7,925 bases of DNA from the NCBI GenBank assembly GCA_003518125.1, contig DOZG01000098.1, forward strand, positions 1 through 7,925, read 5' to 3'. The notes under the pieces are model-generated. The model did no database searches and was not told the origin of the DNA. It saw only the letters and a list, made by a program, of their open reading frames with translations. The DNA is from Patescibacteria group bacterium (GTDB lineage: Bacteria > Patescibacteriota > Dojkabacteria > SC72). The translations under genes were made by a program, and so were the position numbers. Shown one piece after another: positions 1 through 5,098 of this stretch. How positions within the stretch are numbered: position 1 is the first letter of the stretch; the number at the start of each line of letters is the position of its first letter.

Positions 1-578
1 ACAAGCCCTATTGACAACAGTAATAAATACTTAAGTACTCTCTGATTAAGCAATTTCTTAATATTTAAAGAAAGATGATAGAAAGTAAATATATAGAAAA
101 GAAGCCTTAAAGAATTCAATACACTTACAGCTTCACCAACAAATAGGTTTTGAATAAATAGATATACTACAAAAACAAAAAAGATTTTAATAAATGAAAA
201 CCCTTTCCATCTTGATGCAACATCCCCCTCAAATAGAAAAGATAAAAAAAGTAACAACACCCCTAAATCCAAGATTGATACTGTTGGAACAAGATAATTA
301 ACAATAATTCCATCTACAAAAGGATTAGATAATATAATACCAAAAAAAGAGTAGGGAAGTTGATAGGTAATATTAAAAGGAAGAATTAAGAATAGTATTA
401 ATAAGGAAGCTAAAGAAAACTTTTTTAAGAACATACCTAACAAACACCAAATTACAACAACAATAATAATTACTAACACCTTGTATGAACTTTCAGAATA
501 AAGTGATAGTAAAGAACAAATTAGTATGATTGTAGTAACCAAATACCAATACTTTCTTAAAGTATCTACAAATTTCAT
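1..578 (-). CDS. Polytopic membrane protein, O-antigen ligase/polymerase-like, partial (C-terminus beyond left edge)
   Basis: An open minus-strand frame starts at the ATG at 578 and stays open to the window edge, giving 192 complete codons with no stop. The translation begins MKFVDTLRKYWYLV and is strongly hydrophobic. Likely membrane spans are near residues 11–28, 34–50, 57–69, 97–116, 128–147, 157–169 and 182 onward. The stretch around residues 85–106 (NPFVDGIIVNYLVPTVSILDL) resembles the loop-plus-helix seen near the start of O-antigen ligase/Wzy-like proteins in Patescibacteria. These act at the cytoplasmic membrane in assembly of surface polysaccharide. That assignment is from memory of family style; the catalytic loop would lie in the missing half. 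The start is 22 bases after the jag stop on the same strand, so co-transcription is likely. No Shine-Dalgarno is visible. It could be another polytopic transporter-like protein. Confidence 0.6.
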   Translation of the reverse strand, partial: MKFVDTLRKYWYLVTTIILICSLLSLYSESSYKVLVIIIVVVIWCLLGMFLKKFSLASLLILFLILPFNITYQLPYSFFGIILSNPFVDGIIVNYLVPTVSILDLGVLLLFLSFLFEGDVASRWKGFSFIKIFFVFVVYLFIQNLFVGEAVSVLNSLRLLFYIFTFYHLSLNIKKLLNQRVLKYLLLLSIGL

Positions 579-600
579 ACTACATTGTAACAGAATACTA

Positions 601-1134
601 TTACTCTTCGCTATCCTCAGAGCTAGAAGATTCTTCCACAAGACCAAGATCTATTTCTGAAGTAGGAATTATTCTCACATACCTATCCCGACCTTCTCCA
701 TGACTCTCAGTGGTAATATCTTCAAATTTCTGTAAAGCTATATGCACAACTCTCCTATCATATGGCTTCATTGGAGGAAGATCTACAGATTCTCCTAAAG
801 TTCTTGCATCATCCGCCTTCTGAAGTGCCATCCTCTCAATCTGTAAATTACGCCCCTTTCTATAATCAGCGATATCCAATGTAAGTCTAAAGTTAAAGTC
901 CTCATCATCAACAGACCTCCTTATCAATAACTGTAAGATATATTGGAGAGAATCTAAATGTCTTCCATGATTACCAATCATATATCCCAAATTATCACCT
1001 TCAAAAGAAACATTTATATTTGTTACATCCTCAACCTCTTCAATATCACAATCATATGTGGCATTAACACCAGATAGGTCTATAAACTTCCCTATCTCCC
1101 TATCAACAATATTTGTTAATTCTTTTTTCTTCAT
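601..1134 (-). CDS. jag: KH-R3H RNA-binding protein Jag/KhpB
   Basis: The 177-residue protein has the two RNA-binding modules of Jag/KhpB (SpoIIIJ-associated protein). A KH fold around residues 36–90 carries the GxxG loop as GNHG (54–57) within GYMIGNHGRHLDSLQYILQ. An R3H domain around residues 92–157 carries the R-x3-H signature (R127, H131) and the conserved SHGEGRDRYVRI segment. In Firmicutes, KhpB pairs with KhpA to bind RNA and influence cell division and envelope synthesis; here that role is inferred. The N-terminal Jag_N domain of longer homologues is absent, since the KH begins within about 35 residues. The C-terminus is an acidic, serine-rich tail (EESSSSEDSEE). It lies 19 bases downstream of yidC, the classic pairing. 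The start is the ATG at 1134, preceded by a weak AAAG. Confidence 0.93.
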   Translation of the reverse strand: MKKKELTNIVDREIGKFIDLSGVNATYDCDIEEVEDVTNINVSFEGDNLGYMIGNHGRHLDSLQYILQLLIRRSVDDEDFNFRLTLDIADYRKGRNLQIERMALQKADDARTLGESVDLPPMKPYDRRVVHIALQKFEDITTESHGEGRDRYVRIIPTSEIDLGLVEESSSSEDSEE

Positions 1135-1153
1135 AAATCTTTATTTAAAAATT

Positions 1154-2005
1154 TTATTTCCTATTCTTCTGAAGCTTAGTGAAAAGATTCTGTACTCCCT
1201 TCTTACTCCTATCAAAATCTATTATAAAATACTGTGCTATTAACATTACAGATTGGACCATCCAATACACACCAAGTGCGGCTGGTGCACTAATTGAGAT
1301 AAATATTGTCATAATTGGAAACAGAAGGAACATAGACTTCTGCATACCCTCTTGCATACCCTCAAGGTTAGGTTCTCCACCTTTCTTTTTATCCTTCTTC
1401 TTACTCACAGAATCAGGATTCTGTAACATTGTTGTTAGTTTTGTTGTAATAAACTGTATCAAACCAACGATTAAAGAAAGACCTAAATATGGTAATACAT
1501 TAGATGCAAACCTACCAAATTCTGAAGATAAGTTATTATAACTCTCTGTAAGATCTAAACCTAAAAAGTAAGGATTAATACTAAAACTACCAGAACCATT
1601 ACTAACCCAATTAAGTACAAACCCATACAACCCCTCTGTGTCATTATTCGTTATAGCCCTAATTACACCAATAAGTACAGAAAGAATAATTAGTTGTGGA
1701 ACCAAACTACTAATACAGCCAAGAGGATTATAACCAACCCTTTTGTAAAGTTTCATCTGTTCCTCACTTAGCTTCTTTGAATTATTACCATACTTCTTCT
1801 GTAATTTATCCAACTCTGGTTTCAAAGAGGTCATTTTCCTTGTCATTTCTGTCTGTTTCTTTGTAAAAGGAATCAGTATTAAACGAGAGATAATGGCGAT
1901 AAAGATGATGGCTAAACCTAAATTACCCCACAGCAAATGATATAACACTGCCATAAGATTCAAAATAGGGTAGGTCAAAACTGTATCCCAAATTGTTGAT
2001 AGCAT
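1154..2005 (-). CDS. yidC: Membrane protein insertase YidC/Oxa1 family
   Basis: This 283-residue protein is a short YidC of the Gram-positive/organelle type, lacking the large periplasmic domain of the E. coli protein. It places membrane proteins in the cytoplasmic membrane, alone or with SecYEG. The first core helix (about 29–48) ends in SRLILIPFTKKQ, and R41 matches the conserved Arg of the hydrophilic groove. A charged cytoplasmic hairpin follows (about 49–93, KLQKKYGNNSKKLSEEQMKLYKRVGYNPL). Further spans lie near 98–117, 168–188, 224–241 and 243–262, with PAALGVYWMVQSVMLIAQ as the family C-terminal signature. A lysine-rich loop (202–209) lies before the fourth span, and the tail is basic. 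The N-terminus could act as an uncleaved anchor. It follows yidD after 60 bases that contain a possible own promoter and precedes jag. Confidence 0.96.
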   Translation of the reverse strand: MLSTIWDTVLTYPILNLMAVLYHLLWGNLGLAIIFIAIISRLILIPFTKKQTEMTRKMTSLKPELDKLQKKYGNNSKKLSEEQMKLYKRVGYNPLGCISSLVPQLIILSVLIGVIRAITNNDTEGLYGFVLNWVSNGSGSFSINPYFLGLDLTESYNNLSSEFGRFASNVLPYLGLSLIVGLIQFITTKLTTMLQNPDSVSKKKDKKKGGEPNLEGMQEGMQKSMFLLFPIMTIFISISAPAALGVYWMVQSVMLIAQYFIIDFDRSKKGVQNLFTKLQKNRK

Positions 2006-2065
2006 AACTTTAGAAATGAAATAAACTTATGGATTATACCCTAAAATTAATTTCTCTGCAGAAAC
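2006..2065 (-). promoter_or_regulatory. Possible internal promoter for yidC-jag
   Basis: The gap between yidD and yidC contains a perfect TATAAT on the minus strand (2038–2033), 27 bases before the yidC ATG. No good -35 hexamer sits at 16–18 bases, and an 8-base palindrome TCTGCAGA (2055–2062) lies there instead. The sequence just before the start, AAAGTTATG, is identical to that before rpmH, whose -10 is at a similar distance (30 bases). This supports a real promoter, but the evidence is thin. Confidence 0.35.
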
Positions 2066-2308
2066 TTAAGGAACAGGATCATATTGACCAGCCTTTGCCC
2101 AAGGATTACATTTAAAAACACGTTTCAATCCAAGTATACCCCCTTTCAAAACCCCATATCTTTCAATTGCTGTATATGTATACTCCGAACAGGTAGGAGT
2201 AAATTTGCAGTTTCTCCTATCAGGAAACTTTCTACCTAGACTCCCATGGTCTAAAGAAAGAGTCTTTTGGTAAAGTGTAATTAACTTAAGAATTATTTTT
2301 TTTATCAT
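2066..2308 (-). CDS. yidD: Membrane protein insertion efficiency factor YidD
   Basis: The 80-residue product carries the YidD signature: CKFTPTCSEYTYTAIERYG (34–52), then GGILGLKRVFKCNPW (56–70) and the closing DPVP (77–80). Cysteines are at 34, 40 and 67. YidD is a small, membrane-associated protein thought to assist YidC-dependent insertion, which fits its place immediately before yidC. The chosen start is the ATG at 2308 because it aligns with the family N-terminus (MIKKIILKLITLYQKTLS) and has a clear ribosome site, GGAG, 10 bases upstream. A longer frame opening at 2365 would add 19 residues that overlap rnpA and match nothing in the family. With the chosen start the gene overlaps the last 23 bases of rnpA, which suggests translational coupling. 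Confidence 0.93.
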   Translation of the reverse strand: MIKKIILKLITLYQKTLSLDHGSLGRKFPDRRNCKFTPTCSEYTYTAIERYGVLKGGILGLKRVFKCNPWAKAGQYDPVP

Positions 2309-2639
2309 CCAAAGATTTCTCCAATAAAATTTGAAAGGCCTTTTTGAGAGTAGAGTAGTCATCACAAAACTTGAAGGCTATATACTCATATATATACCCA
2401 TTATCATTTAGGTTAAACTCCTTAATCGATTCGTGAATAATAGATCTCAGTATTCTCGTCACCCTATGTCTCTGTGGAGCATTACCAACCTTCTTACTTA
2501 CAACAAATCCAAATTTCGGAGTAATATCTCCTGTATGAGAAGCAACAATTAACATACCGTATTCACTTCGGTATTTCTTACCATTATCATATATATATTT
2601 GAAAAGTTTTGAAGGTAACCTATATCGTTTCTGTAGCAT
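2286..2639 (-). CDS. rnpA: Ribonuclease P protein component
   Basis: This 117-residue basic protein is the protein subunit of RNase P, which helps the catalytic RNA (rnpB, not in this window) trim 5' leaders from tRNA precursors. The diagnostic core is residues 41–70: PKFGFVVSKKVGNAPQRHRVTRILRSIIHE. It holds the FxVSKKVGNA strand and the positively charged helix that faces the RNA. The usual RNR motif reads RHR here (R57-H58-R59), so the flanking arginines are kept and the central Asn is replaced. The N-terminal LPSKLFKYIYDNGKK is the typical opening with its aromatic residue. Length is normal. The gene starts 13 bases after rpmH, the near-universal pairing, and its end overlaps the yidD start. 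Confidence 0.94.
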   Translation of the reverse strand: MLQKRYRLPSKLFKYIYDNGKKYRSEYGMLIVASHTGDITPKFGFVVSKKVGNAPQRHRVTRILRSIIHESIKEFNLNDNGYIYEYIAFKFCDDYSTLKKAFQILLEKSLDDKKNNS

Positions 2640-2652
2640 ACACCATTATATA

Positions 2653-2835
2653 CTATCTCTTACTTTTTTTAGGCTTCTTTCTTAAAAGCTCGAATTCTTC
2701 ACTTGCAGATAGTCTAGTTCTTTCTTTGTTCCTCCTATTCTTTAAAACTCTTCTACCTCCAACCGTTTTACTTCTTGCTCTAAAACCAAACTTTCTAATT
2801 CTCTTTAATTTTTTAGGTTGATATGTTCTTTTCAT
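2653..2835 (-). CDS. rpmH: 50S ribosomal protein L34 (bL34) with C-terminal extension
   Basis: The 60-residue, very basic protein opens [21 protein letters not shown] and continues [19 protein letters not shown], the whole of the usual bL34. This protein sits in the large ribosomal subunit, bound to 23S rRNA near the exit side. Typical bL34 is about 44–47 residues and ends near the RLSA motif. Here about 15 extra residues follow ([16 protein letters not shown]), an acidic patch then a lysine-rich tail. It is the first gene of the leftward cluster, with a well-formed promoter 30 bases upstream and only 13 bases to rnpA. No strong Shine-Dalgarno is seen, only AAAG close to the ATG. Confidence 0.95.
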   Translation of the reverse strand: MKRTYQPKKLKRIRKFGFRARSKTVGGRRVLKNRRNKERTRLSASEEFELLRKKPKKSKR

Positions 2836-2865
2836 AACTTTGAAAAATGTATTAAAACAGGCCTA

Positions 2866-2894
2866 ATTATATATGAAGACCCCCATTATGGCAA
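2866..2894 (-). promoter_or_regulatory. Promoter of the rpmH-rnpA-yidD-yidC-jag cluster
   Basis: On the minus strand a -35 hexamer TTGCCA (2894–2889, five of six to TTGACA) is followed by exactly 17 bases and a perfect -10 TATAAT (2871–2866). Transcription would begin near 2859, giving a leader of about 25 bases before the rpmH ATG at 2835. This is the best-formed sigma70-type promoter in the window, as expected for a ribosomal protein operon. Confidence 0.75.
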
Positions 2895-3019
2895 ATTAGA
2901 AATCTATTCTTTTACAAATACCATATATTTAGAAAATTCTAGTGGAAAAAACATGATTTTAAAATTCTCACAGAAATATTCTATAGAAATTTTGCCTTAG
3001 GGAAGAGATATTCAAAAAC

Positions 3020-3062
3020 TTTTTTAAAAAACTATCCACAACTTTCAAAATATGTATATAAT
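3020..3062 (+). promoter_or_regulatory. Probable dnaA promoter with UP-like A/T tract and DnaA box at -35
   Basis: A perfect -10 TATAAT lies at 3057–3062. No consensus -35 precedes it. The position is occupied by CTATCCACA (3032–3040), eight of nine to the DnaA box TTATCCACA. Immediately upstream is a T6A6 tract (3020–3031) placed where an UP element would sit. The decamer ATATAATGAA (3056–3065) recurs at 5048–5057 upstream of dnaN. Overlap of box and core promoter suggests DnaA represses its own gene. This is an inference from layout. Confidence 0.6.
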
Positions 3063-3127
3063 GAAGAAGTAGTCCCAACCGACTATCTACTGCCCCAACT
3101 GTCTTTTTTGTTTAAACAACTTTGTCT

Positions 3128-4609
3128 ATGAAAAAAGCTGAATTTAAAAACCACATTGATACACTACCTAAACCCACTTTCTCTAATATGGGTAGTACCC
3201 AAAACAACAAATCATTAGACCCAGATGATACTTGGAAGACTGTTAGAGAACTAGTTCGATTAAAGATTAATGATAAAAACTTCAAAGCTTGGTTTACTAA
3301 CACATATATAGAACATATCTCTAATGGAGTAGTAGATTTTTCATGTGCACATGATCTACAAAAAACTACCATCCTTAATGAATATATCCCAATATTAAAA
3401 AATTGTTTACAACAAACAACTGGGAAGAATTTTGTGATTAATGTTAATACTAGAGTAAAGGAAATCTCAAAAAGGAAAACAAAGAAATATGAATACTACG
3501 AAGCCTCTGAGAATAGTCCTAATGATCGTGATTCAAAAACACTTTTTTCTGACTTAGAAAATGAAAGGGAGTTAAGAGAAAAGGCAATCTATAAAGCTCA
3601 AATTAATCCTAAATATACATTTGAAAACTTTGTCATTGGTTCACATAATAGATTAGCTGAAGCTGTTTCTAGGGCTGTAGTAGAAGAATTAGGGACTTTG
3701 TACAATCCTGTTTTTTTCTACGGTAACACTGGAGTAGGTAAGACACACTTGATGCAAGCTATTGGTAATGAAGTGATTAAAAATGATTACCAAACAAAAG
3801 TTGTATATGTTTCAATTGAGCAATTTCTTAATGAATTAATTGCAAGTATAAGGTCGAAAAAAGATCAAGAGTTTAGAGATAAATATAGGCAAATAGATCT
3901 CCTCATTATCGATGATATCCAATTTGTTGAAACATACCCCAAAACACAGGAAGCACTTTTTCATACCTTTAATACTTTGTATCAATCTAATAAACAAATA
4001 GTATTGGCTTCTGATAGACCTCCGGGTGAAATCAAAAACCTTACAGATAGATTAAGATCTAGGTTTGAGGGAGGGATGGTTGCTGATATAGGAGCACCTG
4101 ACTATGAAACTCGTATGGCAATACTCCAACAAATAGTTGATAAAAAGAGTTTAGAGATACCTAATGAGTATTTAGATTTAATATCAAAGAATATCGAAAG
4201 TAATGTAAGAGAGTTAGAAGGGGCTTTAAACAAGCTACTTTCTTTAGCCAGATTAGGAGAGCTGCCTTCATATGAAGAGGCTGCAAAAATATTGCAGGTA
4301 GATATTGAAAGCAAGAGGAAAAAGATAACACCAAAGAGAGTAATAGCTGTTGTATCAGATGTTTTCGATGTAAAACCAGCACAGATTAAGGGGAATAGAA
4401 GAACAGCTTATGTAGCACTCTCAAGACAGGTAGTAATGTATATCCTGCGTAATGACTTAGAACTCCCTTTAGAAAAAGTTGCTAGGGAAGTAAATAGAAA
4501 GGATCATACAACAGTACTCCATGCCTGTGAGAAAATAAGTAAGATGATTAATGAAGATAGTCGATTCTCAGAAAAGGTAGAGACTTGTAAAAGATATCTT
4601 TGTCAATAA
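3128..4609 (+). CDS. dnaA: Chromosomal replication initiator DnaA
   Basis: The 493-residue protein is the AAA+ initiator that binds DnaA boxes, melts oriC and loads helicase. From the ATG at 3128, domain I spans about 33–110 (DTWKTVRELVRLKINDKNFKAWF), and a charged linker (domain II) about 111–160. The ATPase covers about 161–390. It has Walker A GNTGVGKTH (199–207), Walker B LLIIDDIQF (258–266), sensor I LASDRPP (293–299), the arginine-finger segment LRSRFEGG (309–316) and sensor II RELEGALNKL (361–370). Domain IV (about 399–493) holds the DNA-binding signature RKDHTTVLHACEKI (457–470). All key residues are present. About 30 polar residues precede domain I, so ATG 3188 is a possible alternative; a TTG at 3122 would add two residues. 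No start has a good Shine-Dalgarno. The predicted origin follows directly. Confidence 0.97.
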   Translation: MKKAEFKNHIDTLPKPTFSNMGSTQNNKSLDPDDTWKTVRELVRLKINDKNFKAWFTNTYIEHISNGVVDFSCAHDLQKTTILNEYIPILKNCLQQTTGKNFVINVNTRVKEISKRKTKKYEYYEASENSPNDRDSKTLFSDLENERELREKAIYKAQINPKYTFENFVIGSHNRLAEAVSRAVVEELGTLYNPVFFYGNTGVGKTHLMQAIGNEVIKNDYQTKVVYVSIEQFLNELIASIRSKKDQEFRDKYRQIDLLIIDDIQFVETYPKTQEALFHTFNTLYQSNKQIVLASDRPPGEIKNLTDRLRSRFEGGMVADIGAPDYETRMAILQQIVDKKSLEIPNEYLDLISKNIESNVRELEGALNKLLSLARLGELPSYEEAAKILQVDIESKRKKITPKRVIAVVSDVFDVKPAQIKGNRRTAYVALSRQVVMYILRNDLELPLEKVAREVNRKDHTTVLHACEKISKMINEDSRFSEKVETCKRYLCQ

Positions 4610-4614
4610 TAGTA

Positions 4615-4635
4615 TGTGGATAGGTATGTGAATAA
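4615..4635 (-). promoter_or_regulatory. Pair of DnaA boxes just after dnaA
   Basis: Two minus-strand boxes, CTATCCACA (4623–4615) and TTATTCACA (4635–4627), lie head-to-tail with starts 12 bases apart, five bases after the dnaA stop codon. The second fits the relaxed consensus exactly. The first is identical to the box in the dnaA promoter. They face the plus-strand boxes further on. Confidence 0.7.
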
Positions 4636-4648
4636 GTATATTATACTT
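4634..4648. repeat. 15-base palindrome in oriC
   Basis: AAGTATA–T–TATACTT is a perfect inverted repeat with 7-base arms and a one-base centre, overlapping the end of the second DnaA box. It is all but G/C-free and lacks a T-run, so it is a poor terminator. It may be a protein site or a chance palindrome in AT-rich DNA. Confidence 0.4.
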
Positions 4649-4664
4649 TCTGATAACCTATTAC

Positions 4665-4673
4665 TTACCCACA
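4665..4673 (+). promoter_or_regulatory. DnaA-box-like site TTACCCACA
   Basis: One mismatch (position 4) from TTATCCACA. It is the first of the plus-strand boxes, about 30 bases after the minus-strand pair, and lies within the C-rich part of oriC. Confidence 0.5.
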
Positions 4674-4733
4674 CACAAGATTTGTTCATTTAAAGGTATT
4701 CTTGTATTAGAAAGCCATTTCCTAACCCTATAC

Positions 4734-4786
4734 ATATTCACACATACCCCCTACTTATCCGTAATTAACCACAAATAGTATCCACA
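4734..4786 (+). promoter_or_regulatory. Central DnaA box cluster
   Basis: Three plus-strand sites each differ from the consensus by one base: ATATTCACA (4734–4742), TTAACCACA (4765–4773) and GTATCCACA (4778–4786). A poorer site TTATCCGTA lies at 4755–4763. A run of five C (4747–4751) follows the first box. Close same-strand spacing suits a DnaA filament. Confidence 0.65.
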
Positions 4787-4827
4787 GTAAGAATTACCTT
4801 TAATAAAGTATTCTCAACATACTTAAG

Positions 4828-4881
4828 TTAATATATTTACATTTAATATCCACATGATAAGGTAATATAAAAATATATTAA
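4828..4881. repeat. 11-base inverted repeat flanking a DnaA box
   Basis: TTAATATATTT (4828–4838) and its exact complement AAATATATTAA (4871–4881) flank a 32-base interval that contains the DnaA box ATATCCACA (4846–4854). The arms are pure A/T, so chance is possible, but the symmetry around a box is notable. Confidence 0.4.
4846..4854 (+). promoter_or_regulatory. DnaA box ATATCCACA
   Basis: Differs from TTATCCACA only at the first base. The 8-base core TATCCACA is shared with the sites at 3032, 4615 and 4778. Confidence 0.6.
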
Positions 4882-4913
4882 TAGTAAGGAATAATTAATA
4901 TCTCAGAAATCCA

Positions 4914-4946
4914 TTATCTACATATCCATACCCCTTATTATTATTA
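4914..4946 (+). promoter_or_regulatory. Candidate origin unwinding element: DnaA box, GC spacer, DnaA-trios
   Basis: TTATCTACA (4914–4922) and a poorer tandem site ATATCCATA (4922–4930) are followed at once by CCCC (4931–4934) and then TTATTATTATTA (4935–4946). The opposite strand of the last part reads 3'-AAT-AAT-AAT-AAT-5'. This matches the order box – GC-rich – DnaA-trio (3'-(G/A)A(T/A)-5') of the bacterial core unwinding element defined in Bacillus subtilis, in which DnaA extends from the box onto single-stranded trios. The next 30 bases are almost pure A/T, as expected for the duplex-opening region. Orientation and order are as in the known system; function is inferred. Confidence 0.65.
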
Positions 4947-5048
4947 TGTATTGATTATATAAATAAAGAAATATAATAATAGGTAACTTTCAAATGAAGT
5001 AGTAATTAATAAATATATGAACCACTACCAACCATACACGAATTGTCA

Positions 5049-5082
5049 TATAATGAAATAGATAATACTGCCTATATATAAT
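5049..5082 (+). promoter_or_regulatory. Possible dnaN promoter -10 elements
   Basis: Two perfect TATAAT hexamers precede dnaN, at 5049–5054 and 5077–5082. The first sits in ATATAATGAA, the same decamer as the dnaA -10. Neither has a clear -35. Use of the second would leave almost no leader. This suggests dnaN can be transcribed from within oriC, independently of dnaA. Confidence 0.35.
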
Positions 5083-5098
5083 ATCTATGATTATTAAT

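Larger units (their letters stand above)
4610..5086. other. Predicted chromosomal origin of replication (oriC) between dnaA and dnaN
   Basis: This gap of nearly 500 bases has no gene and is about three-quarters A+T. It contains eight sites within one base of the DnaA-box consensus TTATNCACA. On the minus strand these are at 4615–4623 and 4627–4635. On the plus strand they are at 4665–4673, 4734–4742, 4765–4773, 4778–4786, 4846–4854 and 4914–4922. A trinucleotide unwinding array follows at 4935–4946, and then AT-rich DNA up to dnaN. Plus-strand counts for 4621–5040 are about 71 C to 36 G, while dnaN is G-richer, which is the skew change expected at an origin. The dnaA–dnaN gap is the classic oriC location. 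Confidence 0.88.

Noticed and set aside
1179..1541. 120-codon plus-strand frame opposite yidC
   Set aside because: It is antisense to a clear yidC gene with no domain or start signal; a shadow frame.
2941..2949. DnaA box on the minus strand (TTTTCCACT)
   Set aside because: The final A of the invariant CACA is lost and it stands alone, so it is weaker than the other sites.
2818..3000. 60-codon plus-strand frame across the rpmH start
   Set aside because: It starts at a TTG inside rpmH, has no ribosome site, covers the rpmH promoter on the other strand and resembles no protein.
4102..4382. Minus-strand frames opposite dnaA
   Set aside because: They lie inside conserved dnaA coding sequence and have no recognisable content.
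4634..4648. Rho-independent terminator after dnaA
   Set aside because: The palindrome is nearly pure A/T and has no following run of T, so it would make a very weak RNA hairpin.
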